DNA from: Neptuniibacter sp. 1_MG-2023
GTDB lineage: Bacteria > Pseudomonadota > Gammaproteobacteria > Pseudomonadales > Balneatricaceae
Direction: 5' to 3'
Assembly: GCF_030547185.1 (NCBI RefSeq)
Contig: NZ_JAUOQR010000001.1
Span: 496,001-560,000, forward strand
DNA: 64,000 bases
Below the pieces are notes generated by a model. The model had not been told where the DNA came from. It made no database searches and saw only the letters and a program-made list of their open reading frames with translations. The stretch's first letter is position 1; the number at the start of each line of letters is the position of its first letter. This document shows positions 17,224-27,809 of the stretch, piece after piece. A program made the translations under genes and the position numbers.

Positions 17224-17244
17224 AGCCCCGCAAAATGCGGGGCT
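17224..17244 (-). terminator. Terminator of the groES-groEL operon
   Basis: The perfect arms AGCCCCGC and GCGGGGCT enclose five bases, and on the minus strand are followed by a T-rich tail. Confidence 0.95.
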
Positions 17245-17305
17245 CAGTATTTATAAATAGCTAACAGACGACTCTATTAGCTATTTAGTACAGTAAGGGG
17301 ATGAT

Positions 17306-18982
<1,677 letters not shown>

Positions 18983-19037
18983 TTAAACAAAAACGTTCTA
19001 CTGAACGTAGATACCTGCGAAAAGTTAAACTGGAAGA

Positions 19038-19325
19038 TTAGTCTTCTAGTACACCGTAAATTTCGCCTTCGCTTAAAATAAGCAGCTCTTCGCCTTCTAC
19101 TTTGACAGTATTAGCGTAACCACCGAATAGCACTGTGTCCCCAACCTGAACAGTTAACGCACTACGCTCACCGTTATCTAGAAGTCGGCCTTCACCTACA
19201 GCAATAACCTTACCCTGGTTAGGTTTTTCCTGAGCAGAACCTGGTAGCACAATACCGCTCGCAGTAGTGGCTTCTTCTTCGTTACGACGAACAACTACAC
19301 GGTCGTGAAGTGGACGAATTTTCAT
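19038..19325 (-). CDS. groES: Co-chaperonin GroES
   Basis: A 95-residue lid subunit: [18 protein letters not shown] at the start, the mobile loop around [18 protein letters not shown], and [13 protein letters not shown] at the end. AGGAG lies upstream of the ATG. A sigma-32 promoter is visible about 100 bases upstream. Confidence 0.99.
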   Translation of the reverse strand: MKIRPLHDRVVVRRNEEEATTASGIVLPGSAQEKPNQGKVIAVGEGRLLDNGERSALTVQVGDTVLFGGYANTVKVEGEELLILSEGEIYGVLED

Positions 19326-19421
19326 TTTGTTTTTTCTCCTGATCTCTATCTGACCAAAATCAACATTATGTTAGGAAATAGAGTAATTCATGCATTTACA
19401 GAATCACCCTTTGAATAGCTA

Positions 19422-19448
19422 AATTGGGGCATTAAAAATGAATTCAAC
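19422..19448 (-). promoter_or_regulatory. Sigma-32 heat-shock promoter of groES-groEL
   Basis: On the minus strand GTTGAA (19443-19448) and CCCCAATT (19422-19429) are separated by exactly 13 bases. This matches the RpoH consensus CTTGAA-N13/14-CCCCAT. It lies about 100 bases before the groES start. Confidence 0.8.
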
Positions 19449-19480
19449 ACTTTATTGAAAAAAAGTTCCTATAGTCCAAA

Positions 19481-19966
19481 CTAATCTTTACGTTCAAACT
19501 CGCCGTCAATCACATCATGCTTTTTCAGAGATGAACTATTTGGGGCATGGGGAGGCTCAAAAGGGTCATTGGTATAAAACTGCGCTGAGCCTGATGTATG
19601 TCCTTGTGAGGCAATAATAGTGAAACGCCCCATTAATTTTGCAGCTAAGGCTTTACGGGTAAAAGGTAGCAAGCAACTAAACCCTATAATATCAGTGACA
19701 AACCCCGGCGTAATAAGTAAAGCACCACCAACGGCCAAAACAATTCCCTCAACCATCTCTTGACCTGGGATCTCTCCCTGATTAGCTCGTTGCTGTGCTC
19801 TAAGCAGTGTTGATAGCCCCTGATAACGGAGCATATTCACCCCAATAAAGGCTGATAAGAGCACTAAACCTACTGTATTCCAAGCACCAATAGCATCACC
19901 TACATTTATAAGCACTGTGATTTCAATAATTGGAATAATAATAAACAGTAAAAAAAGAAATCTCAT
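19481..19966 (-). CDS. fxsA: FxsA-family inner-membrane protein
   Basis: A 161-residue protein with several hydrophobic segments in the first 105 residues: FLFLLFIIIPIIEITVLI, VGLVLLSAFIGVNML, and EGIVLAVGGALLITPGFVTD, the last being the FxsA signature. A polar tail follows. FxsA is known for suppressing F-plasmid exclusion of phage T7; its normal role is not known. Its place upstream of groES is the same as in enterobacteria. Confidence 0.9.
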   Translation of the reverse strand: MRFLFLLFIIIPIIEITVLINVGDAIGAWNTVGLVLLSAFIGVNMLRYQGLSTLLRAQQRANQGEIPGQEMVEGIVLAVGGALLITPGFVTDIIGFSCLLPFTRKALAAKLMGRFTIIASQGHTSGSAQFYTNDPFEPPHAPNSSSLKKHDVIDGEFERKD

Positions 19967-20372
19967 GGGCGCCTCATAGCAAATAAAAACACAACTAAAC
20001 AGTGGGGAAAATTAAGACAACGTCAGCGGTGATATGCCTTATTTCTATGGGCACAAGCCTGCTTTTTCAAGCCTTATCAGCATTTAAAATCATAAAGTTT
20101 TGTTAAGCCATGAAATATTCATAAATAAAAAACAGCATTAGTACGAAAGTACAAAGTTACACCGCAGTGCGGTATTTAAAAGAAAAAACAGACACTTAGC
20201 AGATGCGTAATCGCTCAAAAATACACAGTCAAAAGTATATAAAACTTATTGATAGATGAATCATACAGGCTAAATGTGGACATTTTTGCAAAAGCGTTAT
20301 AAGTTTAAATTCTGCACAATGACGCAATGCACAATAACATTCAGAGTCAAACCGAAGTAAGGGTAATCCTCA
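19967..20372. other. 406-base intergenic region between fxsA and the SDR gene
   Basis: An AT-rich divergent gap with no supported gene. It contains a 13-base palindrome, ACCGCA-G-TGCGGT (near 20160-20173), preceded by GTAC-gaaa-GTAC, which may be an operator. A possible -35 TTGATA with TAAAT 16 bases on lies near 20250-20275. No T run or RNA-gene signature is visible. Confidence 0.4.
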
Positions 20373-21140
20373 ATGGAACTCAAAGATAAAGTAATTGTTG
20401 TAACCGGCGGTGGCCGTGGTCTTGGTCGCGCGATGGCGCTTGAACTAGCTTCTCAAGGTGCCAAATTGGCATTAATTGATCTTAGCCAAGAAGACTTAGA
20501 CACAACTGTAGGCCTTTGCATGGAAGAAGGTGTTGAAGCTCGTGCTTACATTTGCAATGTTGCAAAAGAAGACGAAGTTGAAGCAACATTCGCTAAAGTA
20601 GTAGCAGATTTCGGCTCTCTCAACGGTTTAGTAAACAATGCGGGTATTACCCGTGATGGCCTATTCCTAAAAGTTGATCGTGAAACAGGTAAAGTTGCTA
20701 AGAAGATGTCTATGGATCAGTGGAACCTGGTTATAGATGTAAACCTTACAGGTACTTTCCTATGTGCACGTGAAGCCGCTGCTCAGATGATCGATTTAGG
20801 TGTTGAAGGCTGTATCATCAATATCTCTTCAATATCGCGTTCAGGTAATATGGGCCAGACTAACTACACGGCAACAAAAGCTGGCGCACAAGCTATGGCT
20901 GTTACGTGGGCTAAAGAACTTGCCCGCTATAAGATTCGTGCTGCATCAATTGCACCAGGCTACATCGGTACTGAGATGGTAATGAGCATGAAGCCTGAAG
21001 CACTTGAAAAAATCGCTGCCGGCATTCCAGCTAAACGTCTAGGTAAACCAGAAGAGATCGCTAAAACAGTTACTTTCATTTTTGAAAATGACTACGTTAG
21101 CGGCCGCTGCTTTGAAGTTGATGGCGGTCTACGCATCTAA
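20373..21140 (+). CDS. Short-chain dehydrogenase/reductase, FabG-like
   Basis: A 255-residue Rossmann-fold oxidoreductase. The cofactor loop is TGGGRGLG (11-18). NNAG is at 88-91, the catalytic Ser lies in NISSISRSG (150-158), and the catalytic Tyr165 and Lys169 are in YTATK. The closest common label is 3-oxoacyl-ACP reductase. It is not in a fatty-acid cluster, so it is more likely a side-pathway or polyhydroxyalkanoate/quinone-type reductase. A strong terminator follows, so it is monocistronic. Confidence 0.9.
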   Translation: MELKDKVIVVTGGGRGLGRAMALELASQGAKLALIDLSQEDLDTTVGLCMEEGVEARAYICNVAKEDEVEATFAKVVADFGSLNGLVNNAGITRDGLFLKVDRETGKVAKKMSMDQWNLVIDVNLTGTFLCAREAAAQMIDLGVEGCIINISSISRSGNMGQTNYTATKAGAQAMAVTWAKELARYKIRAASIAPGYIGTEMVMSMKPEALEKIAAGIPAKRLGKPEEIAKTVTFIFENDYVSGRCFEVDGGLRI

Positions 21141-21163
21141 TTCCGAGCAATTAGAACAAAAAA

Positions 21164-21181
21164 AACCGGCTATTGCCGGTT
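21164..21181 (+). terminator. Terminator of the SDR gene
   Basis: AACCGGC-tatt-GCCGGTT, followed by a T run. An A run on the other side lets it work in both directions. Confidence 0.93.
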
Positions 21182-21226
21182 TTTTTATACCTAATTTTTA
21201 AGGTAAACCATTTAACTTTTACAAAA

Positions 21227-21246
21227 AAAGAGCCTTTCGGCCCTTT
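21227..21246 (-). terminator. Terminator of the phoX gene
   Basis: On the minus strand AAAGGGCC-gaaa-GGCTCTTT (one G-T pair) is followed by Ts. Confidence 0.88.
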
Positions 21247-21273
21247 TTATTAACAGTAATTTTAGAAGCCTAA

Positions 21274-23205
21274 TTAAGCGCCAATCACCCCGCCATCATC
21301 ACGGGTAATAACAACAACAGTTGAACGCGGTTTACTCATTCCACCTTCTGGAAAATGCGAACCTTTCAACTTCTCACCTGGATGCTGGATACCAACAAAC
21401 ATAGTTTTATAATCAGGTGTAAATGTTAACCCTGTCACTTCTGCTGCAACGGGGCCGGTTAGGAACCGGTGCACTTCACCGGTCTCTGGATCACCGCATA
21501 ACATTTGGTTATTGCCCATACCTGCAAAGTCATCTTTATTGGAGTATTTACCATCGGTCATAATCCATAAACGACCACTTTCATCAAAACCCAAGCCATC
21601 AGGGCTATTGAACATATTGTCTGGGTTAATATTATTACTACCCGCCAACAAACCGCTTGAGTGCAATGTTGGGTTACCCGCTATCAGGTATAAATCCCAA
21701 TTAAACGCAGACTGAGTATGATCGCCATTCATTGGACTCCAACGAACAATCTGCCCATATTTATTATCTTCGCGAGGATTCGGACCACCTACAGGTTGGT
21801 TATCCTTTTTACCACGGTTCTTATTATTGGTAAGCGTGCAAAAAGCGGTTTGCTTATTAGGATGCACTGCTACCCATTCAGGACGATCCATGGTTGTTGC
21901 ACCCACTTGAGTGGCGGCTAAACGGGTATGAATCAATACTTCAGCTTGGCTGTTAAAGCCATTCTCTGGTGTTAACCCATTTTTACCGAAAGTAAGCTCT
22001 ATCCACTGACCTTTACCTTTTAACTCGCCATCAGCTGCCATAAATTTAGCAACATATAGAGTACCCTCTTCAAGTAGACGACGGTTATGCGGATTATTGT
22101 TGGCTATATATTTGTCTTTAGAAACAAATTTATACAGATGCTCACCGCGCTCGTCATCACCTAAATAAACAACCACATGGCCGCTGCTGTCGATCATTAG
22201 CGCCGCATTTTCATGTTTGAAGCGTCCCAAAGCCGTACGCTTTTGTGGTTTAGACGTTGGATCCATTGGGTCAATCTCTACAACCCAGCCGTGACGATTT
22301 GGCTCATTCGGATTTTGAGACAAATCAAAGCGCTCATCATGCTTGCTCCACTGATAGGTTTTATCAGCAGATTTAATACCGTAGCGTTGCTGCTCAGCAG
22401 GCACTGCATAAGCGTCATCATTGGAACCAAAGTACTTATGAAAATTTTCTTCACAAGTGAGATATGTTCCCCATGGAGTCTGCCCATTAGCACAGTTATT
22501 AAATGTGCCAAGAACCTCCACGCCGGATGGATCCGCAGCGGTTTTTAGCAACTCATCACCCGCAGCAGGGCCAGTAATCTGCATAGGCGTATTTGCTGTG
22601 ATACGACGATTCAACTTACCTGCGCGATCAACACTCCAGCCCTTTCCATTAGAAGTAATCTCAAAGATAGAGACCCCATGGGCGTTTTGCGCTTTTAAAA
22701 CATCATCCGCAGTAATTGCTTTACCTTGATGATCATATAAATACTCAACATTAGTGTATTCATTATTGACCGCCATCACCGCGCGGTCATTAGAGAGAGG
22801 GAATAAACTCATACCATCGGTATTATCGCCAAACTGCAATGCCTGACTTGCCGCCGGAGCCTTGCCTGACGGATCAAATTCAGGAGCATTGTCAAAAAGA
22901 GGATCACCCCAGGATATTAAATTAGTGACTTTATAGCCTTCAGGTACAACAACAGAATCAGCAGTACTTGCCGGTACAGGTTTAAAACCGATCAGTTTAC
23001 TCTTAACTGAAGCAGACATTGCCGCCTGAACCGATTGGGCAATGGGCGACATACCAATAAAAGCACCTATACCCAGCGCTCCCATTCCCGCCATAAAACC
23101 ACGACGACTAACAGCTTTGTCAGTCATGCGTGTAAATTCAGAATCTTGCTCTTGATTCAAATTACTACATAGATCATGTGAATTGTCGTAACCCATTTTA
23201 CTCAC
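21274..23205 (-). CDS. phoX: PhoX-family alkaline phosphatase, Tat-exported
   Basis: PhoX enzymes are calcium/iron-dependent periplasmic phosphatases that release phosphate from organic esters under phosphate starvation and are common in marine bacteria. The 643-residue protein has a twin-arginine signal SRRGFM (33-38) followed by GMGALGIGAFIGMSP. The body shows the PhoX/DUF839 pattern, including NGQTPWGTYLTCEENFHKYF, RHGWVVEIDPMDP, FKHENAALM, VVYLGDDERGEHLYKFV and SPDGLGFDESGRLWIMTDG. Its promoter region has a Pho box, and it is divergent from a second secreted hydrolase. Confidence 0.94.
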   Translation of the reverse strand: MSKMGYDNSHDLCSNLNQEQDSEFTRMTDKAVSRRGFMAGMGALGIGAFIGMSPIAQSVQAAMSASVKSKLIGFKPVPASTADSVVVPEGYKVTNLISWGDPLFDNAPEFDPSGKAPAASQALQFGDNTDGMSLFPLSNDRAVMAVNNEYTNVEYLYDHQGKAITADDVLKAQNAHGVSIFEITSNGKGWSVDRAGKLNRRITANTPMQITGPAAGDELLKTAADPSGVEVLGTFNNCANGQTPWGTYLTCEENFHKYFGSNDDAYAVPAEQQRYGIKSADKTYQWSKHDERFDLSQNPNEPNRHGWVVEIDPMDPTSKPQKRTALGRFKHENAALMIDSSGHVVVYLGDDERGEHLYKFVSKDKYIANNNPHNRRLLEEGTLYVAKFMAADGELKGKGQWIELTFGKNGLTPENGFNSQAEVLIHTRLAATQVGATTMDRPEWVAVHPNKQTAFCTLTNNKNRGKKDNQPVGGPNPREDNKYGQIVRWSPMNGDHTQSAFNWDLYLIAGNPTLHSSGLLAGSNNINPDNMFNSPDGLGFDESGRLWIMTDGKYSNKDDFAGMGNNQMLCGDPETGEVHRFLTGPVAAEVTGLTFTPDYKTMFVGIQHPGEKLKGSHFPEGGMSKPRSTVVVITRDDGGVIGA

Positions 23206-23313
23206 CTATTGAAATTAAAAGGAGCGGCTCAAAATTAAATTTTCTTCTATAAACACAGCAACTAAAGAGTTTTTAAACTGCTTAATCGAAGTGATGCAAG
23301 ATAGAAGGTATGA

Positions 23314-23331
23314 GTGACAAAACCATGACAA
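23314..23331 (-). promoter_or_regulatory. Pho box upstream of phoX
   Basis: The minus strand reads TTGTCAT-GGTT-TTGTCAC, two 7-base half-sites with a 4-base spacer, as in the PhoB consensus CTGTCAT-N4-CTGTCAY. Exactly 10 bases on lies TATCTT (23298-23303) as the -10, the usual layout when PhoB replaces the -35. Confidence 0.8.
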
Positions 23332-23472
23332 ATAGAGGAACAAAACAGATGAAATAAAAGTTTAATTAATTTTTAACATAAGCCAAAAATAGCCAGGCTA
23401 TACACAATATATCCATATATTTCATATAGATAGATCGACACAAAAACCAATAATCCGATAAAAGCAGTTAAC

Positions 23473-23490
23473 CTTTCACGCAACCGTCAC
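23473..23490 (+). promoter_or_regulatory. Pho box upstream of the phytase/esterase-like gene
   Basis: The plus strand reads CTTTCAC-GCAA-CCGTCAC in the 7-4-7 arrangement, with TAGGAT (23501-23506) 10 bases later as the -10. The half-sites are somewhat weaker than those of the phoX box. Confidence 0.7.
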
Positions 23491-23551
23491 AATAGATCCA
23501 TAGGATCCCGCCTCAATTCATTATTGAGTAGCCTATAGGAGTCGACACCCG

Positions 23552-25723
23552 ATGTTTAACCACCCAGGTAAACACACCCTAATTGCATTAGCGCTAGCCT
23601 CTGCTGCAATGACAACCCATGCAGACACGTTCAACCGAATCGCCACTTTTGCAAACATTCACAACCTACCTGCAGGTTCTGACGTTGCCACAGAGACATC
23701 AGCAGAAATTATTGCTGCAACACAAGATGGAAACTCACTTGTGTACTCTGATAGTCCTTTAGGTGGTTTAGGCTTTATTGATATCAAAAATGCATCAATG
23801 CCTAAACCGGGTGGTTTTGTTTCTCTTAATGGAGAACCTACATCGGTTGCAGTTACAGCAACGACGGTTCTTGCTGGCGTCAACACATCAGAGAGCTATA
23901 TCAAACCCAGCGGCAAGCTAGTATCTCTAAGCTTAAACGACCATAAGATCATCGCAAGCTGTGATCTCGGCGGTCAGCCAGACTCTGTAGCAGTCTCAAA
24001 AGATGAGAAATATGTTGCTATTGCCATCGAAAATGAACGCGATGAAGATCTAAATGATGGCGCTCTGCCACAACTGCCTGCAGGCTTCCTTACTATTTAT
24101 CCGTTAGAAAACGGCAACCCCGTTTGCAGCAAGATGAAAAAAGTAAATATGACAGGTATGGCGACTATAGGCGCTGACGATCCTGAGCCAGAATTTGTTG
24201 ATTTCAACGAAAACAATGAAATCGTGGTCACTTTACAAGAGAACAACCACATCGCCATTGTTAATGCGGAAACAGGCAAAGTAATTAATCATTTTTCAGC
24301 AGGCTCTGCTGAGTTAACAATGATCGATACGAAGAAAGACAAAGCCTTTGATTTTTCCCAATCACAAACTCGCCTACGTGAACCCGATTCGGTTAAGTGG
24401 ATCGATAATGATCGCTTCGTTACTGCTAACGAAGGTGATTTCCAAGGCGGCGCACGTGGGTTCACTATTTTCCACAAAAATGGAGAAGTCATCTATGAAT
24501 CAGGGTCTGACTTCGAACACAAAGTGATTGCAACTGGACACTATCCAGATAAACGTTCTGGCAAAAAAGGTAATGAACCAGAAGGTGTTGCAATAGGCAA
24601 ATTTGGTAAAGAGACTTACATCTTCATCTTATCTGAACGCGCATCACTAATCGGCGTATACCGTGATACAGGCAAAGCCCCTGAATTTATTCAGATGCTC
24701 CCTTCAGGTATTGCACCTGAATCAGCAGTTACCATCCCAGGCCGCAATCTGTTAATCAGTGCCAATGAAAAGGATTTGATTGAAGATAAAGGTCCGCGTG
24801 CCCACGTTATGATTTATGAGCTAAGTGATAAAACTGCGGCTTACCCACAAATTATGTCTCAGCATGATGATAAAGGTATGCCTATCGGCTGGGGTGCACT
24901 GTCAGGCCTAGCTGCTGATCCGAAAAAAGCGGGTCATCTATTTGCAGTAAACGATAGCTTTTATGCAAACCAACCAACTATTTTCAGTATTGATGCAACA
25001 CACAAGCCTGCCATCATAACTGAAGCTTTAAAAGTCACTCGTAATGGCAAACCTGCAGAAAAGCTAGACCTAGAAGGGATCTCTATTGATGGCGATAATG
25101 GCTTCTGGCTAGCCTCTGAAGGTAACGCTAAGAAAAAAGTTCCTCATGCTATCTATCATGTCGATACTAAAGGCGAAATTGATCAAACAATCGATTTTCC
25201 TAAAAGCCTTTTAGCACATCAAAAACGTTTCGGCGCTGAAGGTATCACGCAGGTCGGTGACACTTTATGGATTGCTATCCAGAGAGAATGGGCTGACGAT
25301 CCTAAAGGGTTGGTAAAACTACTTTCTTATGATCTAAAAACAAAACAATGGGGTGCAGTGCACTATCCTCTAGAAAAAGCCCAAACAGGTTGGGTTGGAC
25401 TATCAGAGGTCACTGCCTACAACGATTCGCTCTATATTATCGAACGTGATAACCAACTAGACGAAAATGCCAAAATAAAGCAGCTATACAAGGTTAGTCT
25501 TGACGACCTAAAACCTGCTCCGATTGGCAGCACCTTACCTGTAGTGAAGAAAGAGCTCGTAAAAAACTTCATCCCAAATCTGAAATCACTTAACGGCTAC
25601 GTTACCGATAAAATTGAAGGCTTTGCCATTGATGCTTCGGGTCACGCTTACGCTGTAACTGACAATGATGGTGTAGATGACAGCTCAGGTGAGACTCTAT
25701 TTTTCTCTGCTGGAAAATTATAA
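23552..25723 (+). CDS. Secreted phytase/esterase-like beta-propeller protein
   Basis: A 723-residue exported protein with a signal peptide ending near THADT (residue about 25). The N-terminal half (30-430) is a repeated propeller of the choice-of-anchor-I/YncE-like kind (DSVAVSKDEKYVAIAIEN, EPEGVAIGKFGKETYIFILSE). The C-terminal half (about 450-715) resembles the 'esterase-like activity of phytase' domain: LDLEGISIDGDNGFWLASEG, RFGAEGITQVGDTLWIAIQ, IEGFAIDASGHAYAVTDNDG. Sharing a control region with phoX and having its own Pho box points to phosphate acquisition from organic esters. The substrate is not known. Confidence 0.82.
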   Translation: MFNHPGKHTLIALALASAAMTTHADTFNRIATFANIHNLPAGSDVATETSAEIIAATQDGNSLVYSDSPLGGLGFIDIKNASMPKPGGFVSLNGEPTSVAVTATTVLAGVNTSESYIKPSGKLVSLSLNDHKIIASCDLGGQPDSVAVSKDEKYVAIAIENERDEDLNDGALPQLPAGFLTIYPLENGNPVCSKMKKVNMTGMATIGADDPEPEFVDFNENNEIVVTLQENNHIAIVNAETGKVINHFSAGSAELTMIDTKKDKAFDFSQSQTRLREPDSVKWIDNDRFVTANEGDFQGGARGFTIFHKNGEVIYESGSDFEHKVIATGHYPDKRSGKKGNEPEGVAIGKFGKETYIFILSERASLIGVYRDTGKAPEFIQMLPSGIAPESAVTIPGRNLLISANEKDLIEDKGPRAHVMIYELSDKTAAYPQIMSQHDDKGMPIGWGALSGLAADPKKAGHLFAVNDSFYANQPTIFSIDATHKPAIITEALKVTRNGKPAEKLDLEGISIDGDNGFWLASEGNAKKKVPHAIYHVDTKGEIDQTIDFPKSLLAHQKRFGAEGITQVGDTLWIAIQREWADDPKGLVKLLSYDLKTKQWGAVHYPLEKAQTGWVGLSEVTAYNDSLYIIERDNQLDENAKIKQLYKVSLDDLKPAPIGSTLPVVKKELVKNFIPNLKSLNGYVTDKIEGFAIDASGHAYAVTDNDGVDDSSGETLFFSAGKL

Positions 25724-25739
25724 CTCCCACGCTTGAAAC

Positions 25740-25775
25740 GACATCTCTTAAGGTAAACCAACCTTAGGAGATGTC
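25740..25775 (+). terminator. Long hairpin after the phytase/esterase-like gene
   Basis: GACATCTCTTAAGGT and ACCTTAGGAGATGTC pair over 15 positions with one mismatch around AAACCA. The tail TTCCTCATTT is only partly T-rich, so termination is likely but not certain. Confidence 0.65.
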
Positions 25776-25940
25776 TTCCTCATTTATATACCTATAAAAC
25801 AAGCAATATCCCATCTATTTAAAAGTTTAAAAAAAACGTAACAAAAATAAACAAAAATGAAACCAAATTGAAATAAACAATAACTATTATTGCGCTGCAA
25901 AATAAATCATTAAACATAGAAAAAAACCAAGGACATAAAA

Positions 25941-26609
25941 TTGTTTTCATTAAGCCCCCTAAAAGCATCTATATTATTTCTGGCAACATTATTTTCATCT
26001 TCATTTGTTTTTGCCGAAAACACACTAAACATTTCCGACGGGGTTAATTTACTTGCAATCAATGGTAAAGAAGCTAAATCATCTGGTTTTTTTAATGACA
26101 GTAGTTCTTATAATCTTCCTAATGGAACAAACCAGATCGTTGTTAGTTATACCGCTGAAATAAAAAACGGAAGCGAATATGAACTTGAATATAGCAACGC
26201 TTTTGTTCTTTTATTTGATCAAAAAGATGAACAGTTACTTCTAGCGACCCCAGAAATAAAAAAGATAAAAGATATCAAAGCATTAGAAGAAAAAGGAAAC
26301 TGGATACTAACCGCTAAAAGTGGACAGCCCGTCGATTACAAAGTCTCTTTAATCAAAAATGATGGTTTTCAATTAAGTAGAGATTACGAACGGGAATTAG
26401 AAGATTTTAATAAAACAGATGCCGCAGCAGCACTGCCTAATAAACCTTTATTCAACCCAAATCAATTAACCAAAAACAATACGGCAAAAGCGAAAAATAA
26501 TAATACTAATGCCAAGGAAAACATGCCTGCTCAGATGCTTATATTTTGGTACAACCAGGCAGACGAAGAAACAAAACAATCTTTCAAAAAATTAATTAAC
26601 AACCATTAA
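25941..26609 (+). CDS. DUF2057 (YccT/CsgI-like) periplasmic protein
   Basis: A 222-residue exported protein; the signal segment ASILFLATLFSSSFVFA ends near residue 25. The core (30-140) has the DUF2057 pattern LNISDGVNLLAINGKE, LPNGTNQIVVSYTAEI and VLLFDQKD. The C-terminus is Asn/Lys-rich and ends with MLIFWYNQADEETKQSFKKL, as in the family. E. coli YccT (CsgI) inhibits curli subunit assembly; the role here is unknown. There is no ATG in the N-terminal part. The TTG start is supported by AAGGA 7 bases upstream. The gene and its flanks are markedly more AT-rich than their neighbours. Confidence 0.8.
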   Translation: MFSLSPLKASILFLATLFSSSFVFAENTLNISDGVNLLAINGKEAKSSGFFNDSSSYNLPNGTNQIVVSYTAEIKNGSEYELEYSNAFVLLFDQKDEQLLLATPEIKKIKDIKALEEKGNWILTAKSGQPVDYKVSLIKNDGFQLSRDYERELEDFNKTDAAAALPNKPLFNPNQLTKNNTAKAKNNNTNAKENMPAQMLIFWYNQADEETKQSFKKLINNH

Positions 26610-26652
26610 TTAACAATTAATTATTTATTTAAAACTCTTGGAGAGTATTGAA

Positions 26653-27609
26653 ATGAAAAAGCTGATTCTGGCTTCCGCTATTGCCGCTCTTGCAGCAAAC
26701 TCTGCTACTGCAGCGACTATTTATGAAGATAAAGGTCTAACTTTCAAAATTAAAGGTGACTGGCAGGTTCAGCTACGTGATAACGCTAGCAAAACCAAAG
26801 ACGCTGAAGTTGAATTTGATGATTTAGAGATCAAAAACTCTATCATTTACGATCTAGGAAACGGCCTTTCTGCATACGGTCAATTAGATTTCGGCTTTAA
26901 AAAAGCAGCTGAAGACGATATCGATGGCGATCAGTTAGAAGAAGCTTACTTAGGTCTTAAATCTCACGGCTACTCTGTTCAAGTTGGTAAAATGGACAAT
27001 GCTGCCGATGACTTTGGTGTTGAAAACGCAATTGAAAACGATCTAGGTGATGACGTTTTTGATGAGTTCGGTTCTGTAGATGGCGACGACGTTATCCGTT
27101 TTGATGCTGATTTTGATGTAGCACACGTAGCGATCTCTCACGAGCTTGAAGCTGATGGCGAAAAAAGTGCTAACGGCGAATCAACTGAAATATACGTTGA
27201 AGGCGGTTTTGACGCGATTACTCTAGGCGCGGCATACCAGACTCTTAAAGCGACACCTACATCCTCTTCTGTAGATGTATGGGGTGTAAGCGCATCTTTT
27301 GACGCCGGCTTCGCTGAGTTTGGTGTTGACTACGGTGTATCTGATCAAGGTGGATCAAACAACGATGTTGCGATGACAAACCTTGTAGCAACATTCAAAG
27401 CATCAAAAACCACAAAAATCGCTGTAGGTTATGTTGACCATGACTACGATGCAGCTAACAGTGATGAAGATGCTATCTACGCTAACGTTGTGTACAAATT
27501 CCCTGCACAGAAAAACGTTTCTGTATTTGCGGAAATCACTAACCGTGATGATGATGCAGGTACTGATTACGAGCTAGACGTTCTAGCCGGTATGCGTATT
27601 AAGTTCTAA
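26653..27609 (+). CDS. Gram-negative outer-membrane porin
   Basis: A 318-residue trimeric-porin-type protein. The signal peptide MKKLILASAIAALAANSATA is followed by TIYEDKGLTFKIKGDWQVQL. Alternating beta-strand patterns continue to a C-terminal Phe (AGMRIKF), the mark of an outer-membrane barrel. It is very rich in Asp and Glu, so a preference for cations or a salt-adapted surface is likely, and it is unlike the Lys-rich phosphate porins OprP/OprO. The ATG at 26653 is preceded by GGAGAG at 7 bases; an upstream in-frame TTG has no ribosome site. It follows the DUF2057 gene by 43 bases. Confidence 0.92.
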   Translation: MKKLILASAIAALAANSATAATIYEDKGLTFKIKGDWQVQLRDNASKTKDAEVEFDDLEIKNSIIYDLGNGLSAYGQLDFGFKKAAEDDIDGDQLEEAYLGLKSHGYSVQVGKMDNAADDFGVENAIENDLGDDVFDEFGSVDGDDVIRFDADFDVAHVAISHELEADGEKSANGESTEIYVEGGFDAITLGAAYQTLKATPTSSSVDVWGVSASFDAGFAEFGVDYGVSDQGGSNNDVAMTNLVATFKASKTTKIAVGYVDHDYDAANSDEDAIYANVVYKFPAQKNVSVFAEITNRDDDAGTDYELDVLAGMRIKF

Positions 27610-27667
27610 GCAGATATAAGGCTTAGGTTTACTTCCCCCCTTCAGTAAATCTACGCTTTTATGAAAA

Positions 27668-27694
27668 GCCCAACAATCTAGCCGAGTGTTGGGC
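27668..27694 (+). terminator. Terminator of the porin gene
   Basis: GCCCAACA and TGTTGGGC enclose 11 bases and are followed by CTTTTTATTTTT. Confidence 0.93.
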
Positions 27695-27809
27695 CTTTTT
27701 ATTTTTATTCTTCCGCTCATTACTTCTCGATATAAACCTTTTTTGAAACCATTGCCTTGCTAACAGCAGACAGGGACAATAGACGCTTATTCATGGAAGG
27801 CGTTTTCAG

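Larger units (their letters stand above)
23206..23551. promoter_or_regulatory. Divergent promoter region of phoX and the phytase/esterase-like gene
   Basis: A 346-base gap between divergent genes with one Pho box per direction, each followed by a -10-like hexamer 10 bases on. The middle (23335-23465) is very AT-rich and holds nothing else I can name. The plus-strand gene has TAGGAGTC as its ribosome site. Confidence 0.7.
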
